In this document: positions 23,142-35,074 of the stretch, piece after piece
Numbering within the stretch: position 1 is the stretch's first letter
How the letters are laid out: the number at the start of each line of letters is the position of its first letter
Assembly (NCBI GenBank): GCA_032622095.1
Contig: CP136069.1
Location: forward strand, 49,460,760-49,524,759
Direction: 5' to 3'
Source of the DNA: Siphonodentalium dalli
Taxonomy: Eukaryota; Mollusca; Scaphopoda; Gadilida; Siphonodentaliidae
Length of the DNA: 64,000 nt
Translations under genes and position numbers: made by a program
Notes under the pieces: generated by a model
Told to the model about the DNA's origin: nothing
Databases searched by the model: none
The model's input: the letters and a program-made list of their open reading frames with translations, nothing else

Positions 23142-23329
23142 AGTATATGGATAATTACTCTCGATTAATGTACGTCATCTGTCTTGGTCACAGCGTCAAC
23201 AAGAATAGTTCCGGCTTGTATTCCACTAGAGCATATAATAATATGTATTTAATGGGTGTAATTCCGTTGAATGCGTGTGCCGAACGGCCATTTTTGTGTT
23301 TAAAGATGAATGATACCGAACAAATATAG
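23142..23329 (+). CDS. candidate terminal exon, possible C-type-lectin-like end
   Basis: A good acceptor TTTTGATATTGCAG ends at 23141; the following frame (starting with two bases of a split codon) is open to TAG at 23327-23329. The peptide starts YMDNYSRLMYVICLGHS and ends LNACAERPFLCLKMND-TEQI. The final CxxRPFLC pattern resembles the last cysteine motif of C-type lectin-like domains (typically C....PFICE), but no WND or QPD-type motif is visible, so this is tentative. No other exon of the gene was found. Confidence 0.42.
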
Positions 23330-23434
23330 GATTCGCGCGTATTCCAAGTAAGGAGATGAAGCAATGTGACCGCAATACAGCTCAATAATAGTTATTATAG
23401 CGTGTTTATAACAAACCAAAGCCGGACACTTTGG

Positions 23435-25340
23435 GTACGCTGACGTAATTAACGAAGCAAAGCTAAACCGCTCACACGAGGGTGGCTGTGGTTTTAATTT
23501 ATTTTTGTTTTATTTTCAAAATCGGTTTAAAGACTCCCTGATATTCCCACCAAATAAGATTCACATAAGTCTATAGTTCGCGTGGTGACTATCATTAATT
23601 ACACAACGGTTCATCGCAAGAATGGACCCCAATCATAATTTAAGAGTATAAATTAGGCCAATCGTGTTTCCGGGTAGTCTAGATTGGCAACAGACTTGAA
23701 GTGGTATAAACTACCAACATCAACGTGAAAATATATACATTCTCCAGAGGGGAACGGGAATTTTTTTTACTGAATTTAACCAATATATTTCTTGATGCTT
23801 GGTGAGCGCTGCGGCTGAGATGCTATATGGATCAGTCGTGTCAGTTCCATAGTGTTCAATTCATCCATAAGAATGATGTCACCCCTGCTGTTTTGAATTT
23901 ATGCGAGTACTTTTGTCACAGAGTGGATCGGTGGTCGTAAAGCATTAATGTCGTAATCGAATAAGCTTGCTACATGTCTTTCGGTTACTGATATTGCTAA
24001 TGCGAATTATGAATAATGAATTACAATTTAAGTTCATTCGTAGCGGCAGTTTACCTATTATTGAGACATGATGACACAATAAGTAACGAAAATATTCACT
24101 ACATGCAGTCTACACTCTATGGGTCGAGTTATTGAAATTTTTGGTGTGAAATATAATAAGAATCATATCACGAATTTACCGATCTGTAATTGTGCGACAA
24201 GGGTGCTCGTATGGATTCAAAGCTACAACATCGTCCGGCTTTGGTTCGTTGTAATATGGAATATGTTGTATATAATGTGATCTGGTGATTCGAAAATTAA
24301 ATGGGCCTTCGATATGCCTACAGTACTTAATTGGTACCGTGCACGCTAATGTGCGAAACGAAATAACACATTTAATACGGAATTAATTGTTATCCTAAGA
24401 CTATATAGTGCATACATGCATCTGATGATCCTTAAATATCATACTATTTTCTGGAATTGAAATGAAACACATAATTTTGAACAAAGCAGAAGATGCCTTC
24501 ATGCGAATTCGGTCAATGAGGAAAGTTACACGATGACGTTGATTGTCGATTTAACTTATGAATGAAATGAACATTATTAAATTGACATGCTGCTCCATCT
24601 CGTATCTCAGCCGCAGGGCTCATCCAGCATCAAGAAATATGTTGATTGAATTCAGTAAAAATGTTCCCGTTCCCCTCCTGACAAGGTAAAACTATGTTCA
24701 CTTTGATGTTGGTAGTTTATACCATGTATATATATGTAGGCTAGCTGTCAATCAAGACTACCCGGTCCGATTGGCCTAATTTATACTCGAATTTACGATT
24801 GGGGTCCATTCTCTCGACGAACCGGTGCGTACGGAGTGCAGTTACTGATAACCACCCTACGAAATATAGCCTTTTATCACATAATTTGGCCATAAAAGCA
24901 GTTTCATAATTATCGGTAATAGACACGTTTAATATCAGCGCGTGCGATGACGTCACGGCGTTCTTCAAATAACCTGCGATCGCTGTAGTTTATGATTGTT
25001 GTTTTCGATGAATATTTCGCGTTGCTTCGGGTTTATTTGATCATGTGATAAAAGGTATCTCACACTCGTCCTATTTTATACGTAATTTATCAACCTCGTC
25101 CTCTAAATTATATTTGAGCCTCGGTAAACCTCGGCTCAAATCGAATTTAGTGAACTCGGTTGATAAATTCCGTATAAAATAGAAACTCATGTGAGATCCT
25201 CTATATGTGAATCTTATTGGCGGGAATACCAGGGAATCTATAAACTGATTCTGATAACAAAACAATTAAAAGTCACCGCTACCACCATGTGAATGGTTTA
25301 GCTTTGGTCCGTTAATTACCCTAGCGCGTATGGTCATATT
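23435..25340. mobile_element. foldback element, 1.9 kb, with nested small insertions
   Basis: 23437-23860 is the reverse complement of 24570-25335. Matching points include TAATTAACGAAGCAAAGCTA/TAGCTTTGGTCCGTTAATTA, AATAAGATTCAC, ATGGACCCCAATC, TAAATTAGGCCAATCG and TGATGCTTGGTGAGCGCTGC. The right arm contains about 320 extra bases: a segment bounded by CCTTTTATCACAT and ATGTGATAAAAGG (about 24880-25055), then a 140 bp imperfect hairpin (25056-25197). No coding region recognised in the 700 bp spacer. Confidence 0.82.
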
Positions 25341-25380
25341 ATCGCTACTGCCTCATTTCGTTGTTGTTTATTATATATAG

Positions 25381-25630
25381 GAATCACTGGACTAAATGGT
25401 TTCCCATAGGCGACAGTGTTAACGTTTCGGCCAAATTCACTGAATTGAAGCCTGCAGGCCATACCAGTGATATTTACCCAGCTAGATTGACACCAGTTGA
25501 TCACGAAAATGCAAGAAAAATCATAGGTCATGTGTTTACTTTTTTAAATAAATCCCCAAGTGTACGACAGGGCTATCCCACAGTCAAATTTGATCTGGAA
25601 AACCCAGAACTACAGCAGCTAGTTAAGTAA
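25381..25630 (+). CDS. candidate terminal exon, unrecognised
   Basis: Possible acceptor TTATTATATATAG ends at 25380; the frame then runs 83 codons to TAA at 25628-25630. The peptide is balanced in composition: NHWTKWFPIGDSVNVSAKF, HENARKIIGHVFTFLNKSP, FDLENPELQQLVK. No signal, repeat or family motif recognised. It lies just outside the right arm of the foldback element. The acceptor has a poor pyrimidine tract. Confidence 0.4.
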
Positions 25631-26019
25631 ATTTCCCGCTCACAAAAATCCATTCCCCCATTCATTCACCAGTTTAAATTATTTAGATATTATGTACAAA
25701 TCAAATAAACGCGATGTCATCCTTTAATAACGTGTCGCATGTATCAGGTGAAGGTCATTCTTCAGTTACCTTCACCTTTAGCATTCCACGGTGTACTCGC
25801 TCCCCGACTCTAGAACACATTTAGCTCCCTGATTCCTATGATATAGCATCTGAACGGTCAAACTTGTATTATGTTTTTAGTGAAGCATCCCTGAAATCAG
25901 TTGTTGTAGTATACTGTGTCGTCAGACGTATAGACGAAAGAAATGACACGGAGTCTTGACATTTATAAGATGTTGTATATTCTCTTCGATTTTCCTGAGC
26001 TGATTTGAATAGTTGGCTA

Positions 26020-26240
26020 ATATTTGGTTTTCGGTAGAAGTAAGGCTTTATATATTTTCTCGTATATTTTGTACATCTGGTACAGGTACACGGATCGGGG
26101 TATACCTCCCATTTGCGTAGTTCACAAATCCACACAGACCACATGCACTCATCGGGATTCGAACCAGGTTCGCTATCGCTTTATTTTACTTCAATCGGAC
26201 TGATCTACATGTAGGTATCGCTTCAGCAACGCTAGCAATT
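26020..26240 (-). mobile_element. tRNA-like SINE
   Basis: On the minus strand a TGGTTCGAATCCC box B (26154-26166) lies downstream of a weak box A-like TTGCTAGCGTTGCTGAAG (about 26222-26239), as in tRNA-derived SINEs transcribed by RNA polymerase III. The 3' part (26025-26085) recurs at 42785-42850 (CGGTAGAAGT, GGCTTTATATAT). No complete tRNA cloverleaf. Confidence 0.5.
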
Positions 26241-26680
26241 AAACGGACATGGCTAATTCGAGCTTCCAAATTCTGTCTACGCAATTTGAAAAGTGGTATA
26301 AGATAGGTTGATACATACACGTAATATTAACATACCGGCTGCATATGTATGTTCTGAAAAATACGTGCTTTCGTCATAGCCATTTTCGAGCCGTTTTCAA
26401 TTGTTCGCACCGAAGTGAAAAAAGCTCTTTATTTCTGCCATATCAGGAATAGACTAACACGGAATGCTCTTTTCTGCTCCGTGCCGTGTACATACATTGC
26501 TGTTGCTTGTTTGGGACCCAAATTCCGTGTTTTTGTATGACTCCAATGCGTCTTTCTGTGACATATAATGCCCACATAAAGGTAGTTCGTGTAAATGTGC
26601 ACCTATTTCGATACCGGGAAAAATTCAAAAGCGAATATTGTTAGGTGTATTTTGGAACGCAAATCGCTAATTGGCTTTAA

Positions 26681-27066
26681 AGTGATATGAAATACTCGGC
26701 TTGTATATTCAGTACTGAATAACAAATAATTATGCAAAAATAAGTTATTTTCATAAATTTTATATCATGATAGGCAGAAAACCGTGCCACCGATGTAAAC
26801 GAATTACATACAGTGACTACTGCTGTGGGTTCCTTGTCGTAATGTTTATGCCAATCATTCGTTCCGAATAAAGTAATAGTAAATAGTTACATGTATGTGC
26901 GTAGTTCAAACATTGTGTTCTCTGAAATGGTCCGGTCGATGTGGTTGAAATTTTCGACAATCCTAGTTGATTGCATGCTACATTCGTCCAGTTGAGATAC
27001 TGTTTAGACATTAACTTATCGGTTCTGTTCACTGAATTAAGTCCATAATATGGTTGTTTGTCTATA
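26681..27066. mobile_element. TTAA MITE family C, copy 2 (diverged)
   Basis: Follows TTAA at 26677-26680 and starts AGTGATATGAAATACTCGGC; shares the later blocks ATTCGTTCCGAATAAAGTA, AATAGTTACA and AACTTATCGGTT with copy 1. The right end is degenerate. Confidence 0.65.
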
Positions 27067-27228
27067 AATTATATCCATGGGGATTATGACTGTGTTAACA
27101 GGAATACCCATCTCAAAGCCCATCCGCGCCTTTAAGCAGATAAACAGATGAATCGAATATTTGTACAGAGTGTGGTATTAGTGGCTTCTGTGTCCAGCTA
27201 TTATTATCTCATTCCGCGTATGTCTTAA

Positions 27229-27440
27229 CCCGTTCATGAAGGGAGCTGCGCTGGTGCAGTATTGAAAACCCTGTCCTGGTGCAATATCTTATACATGTGA
27301 GTCTTCCATATATACACTCTTAGATATAACAAGCCGCATAGGTCCTTCGTACTGCCTACATGTCTTGTAGTGCCAAAGCAATAGGTACCGCGAAGAATTA
27401 GGTTCTATATATTGATATAATACCTAAGCATTTGGTACTA
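27229..27440. repeat. D2-type MITE left end and GGTAC-repeat relic
   Basis: TTAA (27225-27228) followed by CCCGTTCATGAAGGGAGCTG matches the left end of the element at 42206. 27340-27440 contains AGGTACC/GGTACT blocks like those flanking the LINE at 32.2-35.0 kb. The right end was not found. Confidence 0.45.
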
Positions 27441-27897
27441 GCCGATCTCCGAACCAAATAGTGACCCACGTGATTGCATCACGCGATGCACGATACATTT
27501 GACGAAAAAATGGCGGCGTCAACCCACTTGTGGCGATTGAGTTTTTTGTACAGTATATCAAAATGGACGGAGGACACAAACTAATAGCAGACTTACACAT
27601 TTTATGTTGGAATCGCTCTCGGCCTCGGCTTACATGCTGTATCGTGTGCCCAATTAGGTACGTTGTTCTCTGGCTTGGGGTATTTAAGATTAGGGAAGTC
27701 AACATCTCGGAAATTCATCAACATATTTTGTGTGTGTGAAATTGGATCTTACTTGCTTCTTAATAACCTGGTATATTGTTAGCACTGTGTGGATTATGTT
27801 TGTATATGAACGGGACAAGATGTGATAACCTCCGAAAATTAACGGGCCCTAATCATTGATATTTTCCTCTGCAAACTTGAAGAGAGCTGCAATTTTC

Positions 27898-28110
27898 AGT
27901 GAACTGAGACAGATCAAATTCAAACAGCATGAGTCATTGAGTGCAGTGGGGTTACACGTACTTGACATGTACGACAGTATTGTGAATTTCAAAAGACAGA
28001 TACTTAAGTTTCACAAAAGTAAAAACGGCACAATTAACTCACAAGAGTCAACCACTGGTGCCTATGCTTACGAGACATACAACAATGTAGAAATAAGAAA
28101 TAAGTCATAA
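27898..28110 (+). CDS. candidate terminal exon, unrecognised
   Basis: Acceptor AGCTGCAATTTTCAG ends at about 27897; the frame, starting with one base of a split codon, runs to TAA at 28108-28110. The peptide includes ELRQIKFKQHESLSAVGLHV, a Lys-rich helix-like stretch, and a Tyr-rich tail GAYAYETYNNVEIRNKS that resembles a cytoplasmic tail with YxxV-type tyrosine motifs. This is composition only; no family assigned. Confidence 0.4.
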   Translation, partial: SELRQIKFKQHESLSAVGLHVLDMYDSIVNFKRQILKFHKSKNGTINSQESTTGAYAYETYNNVEIRNKS

Positions 28111-29730
28111 TTATGACATCACAGATCAGTCATGACTCATGAGTCAGTCACAAGTTTGATGGCTACAACATACAAGTACCTGTGCAAAGGACGATGGATC
28201 ATTTTCTTCAATTTTCATCGAAACGTGATTTGAGAATCATGTCGCCATAATATTACAGAGTCTGCTATTCTTTTGATCGAAACACCGGTGACGCTATGAT
28301 ATTGTTGCGATATATACATGCATGGAATGACGGATAATATCAGAGACACGGATCCAATTCTGGGACACACATTATCATTGACTCCGTCAAAAGCTTTTAT
28401 TAGAAATTGACATTGTTCACTGTATCGTACTACAGCTATGCTCTAATTAATCGTCCCCTTTAACAAGGCCGTAGGGCGTTAATGACACCGGTTATACCGG
28501 TACCATACCACCGTTGACATGTGGCAACCGCGGGTAATCATACTACGGTATTAGTAATAATATTTTGCGACCACTGTATTAATTTTTCACATGGCCACAT
28601 TTTGTGAGCGCATGCACCATGTTAACTATACACAAAACAATATGCATACATGTATGTATCAATTAATAATTTGTTTACGGTTTAATCAACATTCGAAGTT
28701 GATCCTTGACCGACATTCGCAACTGCATCATCAATGCAGCGGCAAGCCATGCCAGAAATATACACTGTTGTGGTTATAATGATGACTTTAAAACGGTACG
28801 AAGGTGGGCCATGGTCGGATTGATCATGGTTAATAGCATCAACAACGCGGTAATATCGGTGGTCAACGTCGTTAATTAGAGCTTAGCTGTATACATACAT
28901 GTACATGAACATGTAGACCATTCCAATGTCCATATGCATCATGTTCTTATCAAAACATGTGTGGCGATCCTTCTGAGCGATTCGGCCATTTCCGCTTTGC
29001 TAGGAAATAACCTCTTCCATAACTGGAAACCATATTCGCGAAATTCTACACTATATGGCTTTGGGGATCAAGCAATGACATTGACGCATAGTTGACGCAT
29101 AGATGCGAATGGAGAATAATTTATTCACTATGGCTGTACCAAACTTGATCATATATAAAATACATTAAACTCTCTTTGTGTTATCTTAGCATTTGTTCAT
29201 ATACTGACACAGCACATTGTAAGTGTACGATAAGCAAAACACTCAACACCGTGGCAATTTTTTTGGGAGAGTGATAATAATTCTAGTGACCCATTCAACA
29301 CCAAAATCTTGTGGCGAGAACTAGTGTGCGCTGTAGCGGTATTTCGCAAACAACATGGTGTCAGTTTTATTTAACCAAAGTTAATGGTCTCCCATTGTTG
29401 AGTATTTTGCTTATCGCGTGCTATTTACATACTGTACAACAGGTTCTGGAACATAATTTGGCTTTGTTCACATAATGCAGCGTGGCACTACGACAATTAC
29501 ATACTATTTACGCGATATTTAGTATGGGTATATTAAAGAAAGGTATGAGTGAACCACGCACAGATTAACTATAATAGCCTGATCGGGCTAACATAGACCG
29601 ATCGTTCTTCCTGGCACAGTGCTTACTGTTGTAAGAGAGGGAACTCTAAATTTATTGACAATTTGAATCTGTTTGTTTGAATATCTGCTTACATGTATGT
29701 TCATTTTGAATATTCTCAGTAAAAAAATTA
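28111..29730. other. no gene or element recognised
   Basis: AT-rich sequence with small dyads (for example ACACCGGTTATACCGGTAC near 28488) and no supported exon on either strand. Confidence 0.4.
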
Positions 29731-29739
29731 TATGGGGTG

Positions 29740-31770
29740 TCCTGCAAAAGAGATCAGAATTAACTTTGTTTTAAGTATTGGTTTGCTACCCGTGTCCCAC
29801 ATGCATGTTGGCTGTGAAAGACCGATCAGTCTATTTTAGCCCGACCATGCTTTTATACATGTAGATCAATTTGTGGTTCAGAACTGTTTAAGATATCTGA
29901 TTTATTATGTTTAATATGGTTCAAGCCCATTAGTGCCAACGCATAACAATATATCTGCAATAAATCACAAACCTTTGATAAATCTCAAACATGTTTGCGA
30001 TAAATTGTAAAGTATAATCACCAAGTAGTTTTAGAGTTATCGTATATAAAGATGCTTGAGATTTATCGCAAAGGTGTTTGTGATTTTTCGCAAAGTCGTT
30101 TTGTGATTTATAGCAAAGATTTGCTCCCCTCATCACAGATGCATGCTGGCTGTGAATTACCGATCGGTCTATTTTAGCCCGACCGGGAAATTATAGATTA
30201 ATAGGTTGTTCACTCAGACCTGTTTAAGATGTCTGATTTGTTAAGTTTACTTTAATTACACACAAATTAAGAAATTTGGACGATTATTTCAGACAAGCCG
30301 ACAAATTTTACTCCACGGGACGGGGTGGGGGGCGAACAAAAACTGCAGACACTAGGTGGAAAAAAACTGTTTTCTTCGGTTTGGGTACCCCCCCCCCCCC
30401 CAAAAAAACAGCAAAAACTGCAGTTTGCCACCCCCCCCCCCCCCCCCAGACAAAAACAAAATCAAATCTACCCCAGCCGGACAACAACTCGGTTTGACCG
30501 GAAACCGAAAAAAAACACCGGAGCATACAATTCACGAGAAGGTGCTTGGTAACTTAGTTTAGATTATTATGACTAAAATGGTCATTGTCTACCAGTATAA
30601 CGCAGATTTGTACCTCGTTATGTCATGACATGTACAAACATGTATATTGGTGATCGCAACGCTTTGTATGCACTTTAAAAAATGACAGACCTGTTTAAGA
30701 TGTCTGATTTATAATGTTTATAGAAGCTCATTAGCGCCAAAAAACCTTTGCGACAAATCTCAAACATCTTTGCGATAAATCGCAAAATATAATCACCCAG
30801 TACGTAGTCTGAGAGATATCGTAAAGATGTTTGAGATTTATCATAAGGTTTGCGAGTTATCGCAAAGGTGTTTGTGATTTTTTGCAAAGTTGTTTTGCGA
30901 TTTATCGCCAAGGTTTGCTCTCTTCATCACACATGCATCTGGCTGTGAATGACCGATCGGTCTATTTTAGCCCGACCGGACAATTATAGATTGATAGGCT
31001 GTTCATGCAGTCCTGTTTAAGATGTCTGATTTATAATGTTTACACACAAATTAAGAAATTTGGACGATTATTTCAGACAAATTTTACTCAACGTGCAGGC
31101 AACAGGTCACGGAAATTTTACTCCACGGGATATCCTGACCCAGACCTGTTTAAGATGTCTGATTTATAATGTTTACAGAAGACCATTAGCGCCAACAAAA
31201 ATTGCGACAAATCTCAAACAACTTTGCGATAAATCGCACAATATAATCACCCAGTACGCAGTCTGAGAGTTATCATGAAGATGTTTGAGATTTATTGTAA
31301 AGGTTTGCGAGATAGCGCGAAGGTGTTTGTGATTTTTCGCAAAGTTGTTTTGTGATTTATCGCAAAGGTGTGCTCCCCTTATCCCACATGCATGCTGGTT
31401 GTGAAAGACCGATCGGTCTATTTCAGCCCAACCGTGCTATTATAGATTGATTGGTTGTTTACCCAGACCTGTTGAAGATGTCTGATTTACATTTATATAT
31501 ATACGGGTCAAGGTCATCTGCGATAAATCACAAGCGATTAATCGCAAACCTTTGTGATCAATCGAAAACCTTTGCACTAAATCGCATATATTTATTGCAA
31601 AGTAGTTTGCGATTCGCAAATGTTTGCGATTTATCGCAAGGTAGTTTTATATTTATCGGGCTATTCTAGATCGATTGGTGTTTCATCCAGACCTGTTTAA
31701 GATGTTTGATTTATAATGTTTACTTTGATATTATTGCACACAAATTAAGAAATTTGGCCGATTATTTTAG
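29740..31770 (+). repeat. complex repeat array with GCGATAAATCGC hairpins
   Basis: GACCTGTTTAAGATGTCTGA or a variant occurs seven times (near 29885, 30218, 30687, 31010, 31140, 31465, 31690). Two downstream block types are present: one dense in TTTGCGATAAATCGCAAA-like short palindromes, ending with GACCGATCGGTCTATTTTAG, and one with ACACAAATTAAGAAATTTGG then TTTTACTCCACGGGA. Within the first type the 18 bp palindrome variants repeat every 20-30 bp. The order of blocks is not strictly alternating. No coding. Confidence 0.85.
30385..30448. repeat. two long C tracts
   Basis: C13-14 near 30390 and about C16-17 near 30431. Reading frames across them (30276-30562) give proline runs and are not genes. 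Confidence 0.9.
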
Positions 31771-32044
31771 ACATTCAGACCAATTTTACTTCACATGCCG
31801 GGAACAGTTCAGGGAAATCCTGAAATCGAGATCTTAAACCTTGAATTAAGTACAAAAACACGATCAAGGTTCTATACTAATAAAAATAATACATGTATAA
31901 TTCGGATTATTTCATTTAGCACTATGCAAGGGAGTCCATGTGATTTTGTACTTAATTCGATGATTAATTGCCGTAGCATCATTTCGAATCTAACATGCCA
32001 CATTGTTAAATTTGCCACAGGCCATTTTTCGTAATTTCGAGTGC

Positions 32045-32190
32045 TTAGTATCTGGGCAGGTTCTCCGCATAGTACCTATATGCTTGGTTCTCTGAAGTAC
32101 CAAATTGCTAGGTACTATGCATATTACATAAATACTTCAGAGTACCTGTCTTGATATTTGGTACTTCGGATAATGTAATGGGCGTGTCAA
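32045..32190. repeat. GGTACT-type repeat left of the LINE
   Basis: Several AGTACC/GGTACT blocks with CTCTGAAGTACC. Similar but more regular repeats lie on the other side of the LINE at 35080-35250, in the sense expected if the LINE inserted into or next to one repeat region. Confidence 0.6.
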
Positions 32191-32224
32191 GAAAGCGTGT
32201 ATTTCTTGGCACATCATATCGTGT

Positions 32225-32431
32225 TCCATTTACGTTTATTGTATTTATATGGGCATTCGAGCAGTATAGGGGTGGAACATTCGTTGTTTTCTTTTTACAT
32301 AGTAGGTAGTTCATTAGTTGCCAGAATTCTCGGGGAGATGATGATTCTTTCATGCGGTCTTCCAATTTTTCATCAAATTTTGATTTCGCGAACTTTTTCA
32401 TGTTATTTACTTTATTTCGACATTGCCCACA
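32225..32431 (-). repeat. inverted fold-back copy at the 5' end of the LINE
   Basis: Reverse complement of 32443-32650, separated by an 11-17 base loop around CACATGGCAAAAATATA. It would form a hairpin of about 200 bp. An open frame on this strand (32108-32449) is simply the inverted LINE protein. Confidence 0.92.
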
Positions 32432-34651
32432 TGGCAAAAATATAGGCAATGTCGAAATAAAGTAAATAACATGAAAAAGTTCGCGAAATCAAAATTTGAT
32501 GAAAAATTGGAAGACCGCATGAAAGAATCATCATCTCCCCGAGAATTCTGGCAACTAATGAACTACCTACTATGTAAAAAGAAAACAACGAATGTTCCAC
32601 CCCTATACTGCTCGAATGCCCATATAAATACCATAAACGTAAATGGAACCGTGTACGCGACTGATGATCTTGACAAGGCTAACATATTAAACCAGAGCTT
32701 CATTTCTAACTCATCAATAAACGACTCAAACCACAGTTTACCTGTGTTCAATTCTCGTTGTAACAACACGATGGAGGACTTTGAGTTCACCGAAGATGAA
32801 ATAATTTTGGCAATTAAATCACTTAAATTAAACAAAGCCCATGGCTACGATGGAATTAGTGCAAAAATGCTCCTTGCTACCGCAGAATCAATTGCTCGTC
32901 CATTAGTTTTAATCTTCAGAAAATCTCTTGATAGCATGACATTTCCATCTGTATGGAAAAAGGCTAATGTTGTCCCCATCTTTAAAAAAGACGACCCCGC
33001 TGATAGCAAGAACTATCGTCCTATTTCCCTTCTACCCTGCTTGGGAAAAATATTTGAGAAAGTTGTATTAAAACAGATCAGGGATTTCTTTAAAAAAAAC
33101 GAACTACTATTCTTACGTCAATCGGGTTTCATGCCAGGGCAAAGCACTTCCCATCAACTCATAGATCTATACAATCACCTGTGTCAATCTCTCGACAATG
33201 GACTGTATACATGTTCTATTTTTTGTGATATATCAAAGGCATTCGAGAGAGTTTGGCACAGGGGATTAATACATAAACTTTCAAGTTATGGAGTTCGTGG
33301 TAAATCTTTGAAATGGCTAGGAGACTATTTAAATAACCGACAGCAGCGCGTATTAGTTAACAACAGCTTTTCTAGCTATGAGATCATCCCAGCGGGCGTG
33401 CCACAAGGGTAAATCCTAGGCCCTTTTCTATTTTTGGTTTACATCAATGACTTAGCAGACAACATCTGTTCTGTTACGAGAATGTACGCCGACGACACTT
33501 GCATTACTAACGAGCACCATGACCTAAATGAATTGGCGCAAACCATGAACAAGGATCTTGAAAACATATCAAGATGGTCAAACAATTGGCTAGTCAATTT
33601 TAATCCCTCAAAAACGATGGGCATGTCGTACTCATTGACTGGCACATCCGGCGATACTCCTAATTTAACCTTTAATAATGATACTATATCCTTTGTTGAG
33701 ACACACAAACACCTCGGTCTTGAACTCCAATCAAATATGTCATGGAACAATCATATCAATGCAACTATTAAAAGAATAGCCTCGCGTTTATCACAACTAA
33801 GAAGATTTAAATACCAGCTCGATAGGAAGACCCTAGAAAACATATATAAAACGTATATTTTACCATTATACGATTATGCCGATGTAGTATGGGCAAATGC
33901 ACCTAAATATCAAATGGATAAACTTGAACGGTTACACATTGATGCAGCCAGAATAGTCAGTGGACTCACACGATCAGTCTCTGATATAAACACAACGAAA
34001 GAAGTAGGCTGGCCCCCACTGAGGAGGAGGCGTGAATTACACAAATTACAAACTATGTACAACATTATCAATCGGAATGCCCCTATTTATCTCACAAACA
34101 TATTACCACCCAGAATAGCTGACATATCAGCGTATGAATTCAGATATCCCGAAAATTTTTACACATATTTCAGTAACACTGAGAATTACAAAAAGTCATT
34201 TTTCCCTTCAACCATAAAAGCGTGGAATGACATTCCGTCCGTAATAACAGAAGCCCCCACAATTTCAGATTTCAAAACTTATCTTAGAATAATTGACCCC
34301 GTCACTAGACCCCCGAGGTATTTCTACACGGGACGCAGGCAACGTAACGTACTTCACGCAAAATTACCGAACTATTGCAGTGATCTAAAGTCTGATCAAT
34401 TCCAAAACTACATATCTGACAGCCCACGTTGCGCATGCGGCAACCAATGCGAAGATGCATATCATTACCTTTTCATGTGTTCCCTGTACCAATCAGAACG
34501 AATAGAAATGTATCATTCGCTACACAGAGAAGGACTCAAATTAACACATATGAATGATTTACTTTCTGGCATCCAAAACATAGATATAAAACAAAATGTG
34601 AAATTGTTCAAAATAGTACAACATTTTATTACGGAAACTAAACGTTTTTGA
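32423..34651 (+). pseudogene. LINE ORF2: reverse transcriptase and C-terminal knuckle
   Basis: One frame of 743 codons broken only by TAA at 33410-33412, exactly where relatives have Ser in VPQGSILGP. Blocks in order: LKLNKAHGYDGI, KNYRPISLLPCLGKIFEKVV, QSGFMPGQSTSHQLIDLYN, block A IFCDISKAFERVWHRG (about 33220-33265), block B AGVPQG*ILGPFLFLVYINDL, catalytic YADD at 33485-33496, then thumb and connection. A C-terminal CACGNQCEDAYHYLFMC (about 34430-34480) is the CxC...HxxxxC-type knuckle. In intact elements it would reverse-transcribe the element RNA at a nicked target. Jockey/CR1-like; the endonuclease is missing by truncation. One base change would explain the stop. Confidence 0.95.
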
Positions 34652-35074
34652 CAAATGATATTAACTTAATCAATAAGTAGGACATAAACATGTTTATTGT
34701 TGTTTATTGCTTTTTTCGACCTGGTACTTGCTCGGCCATAACAATGTTTTAAATAAACACAATCGACGTTGGCACCCCCACCACCTTACATCATCCTTTC
34801 CTAACGATCCGCAAAGATCATCCTGAATTCACCAGTCACCATTCTCTCACATTCCACACAGCTGTAAATAAGTTACTTATTGTGCCACTTTGTCAATTAT
34901 GTAATTTTGTAACAATGTATACCGGAGAGGGGCTCATTAAGTTATGTAACTTGTGCCCCAATCCACTTTGTATTATTACAAATAAAATATGTTTAAAGTA
35001 GCATATCGTGTCCGTCATAGCATCGGTGACATAAAGACGGGGTGTGTATTATATGCATAATGCCCGGATTGGTA

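Larger units (their letters stand above)
32225..35001 (+). mobile_element. young 5'-truncated LINE with 10 bp target duplication
   Basis: Flanked by direct CATATCGTGT at 32215-32224 and 35002-35011. The 3' end has AATAAAATATGTTTAAAG. The body encodes reverse transcriptase and a Cys/His tail but lacks the endonuclease. The first 207 bp (32225-32431) are an inverted copy of 32443-32650 with about one mismatch, inside the target duplication, so the inversion arose at insertion. The perfect target duplication and near-intact frame indicate a recent insertion. Confidence 0.94.

Noticed and set aside
26154-26166. Possible tRNA gene from GGTTCGAATCCC
   Set aside because: Only box B is good; no acceptor stem or anticodon arm could be folded, and the tail recurs elsewhere, so a SINE is preferred.
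30276-30562. Proline-rich open frames in three phases
   Set aside because: Produced by long C tracts.
29740-31770. CRISPR-like array
   Set aside because: Repeats are irregular in spacing, internally palindromic and in a eukaryotic context; no cas genes.
32108-32449. Minus-strand reverse-transcriptase-like frame as a separate element
   Set aside because: It is the inverted fold-back copy of the adjacent LINE, enclosed by the same target duplication.
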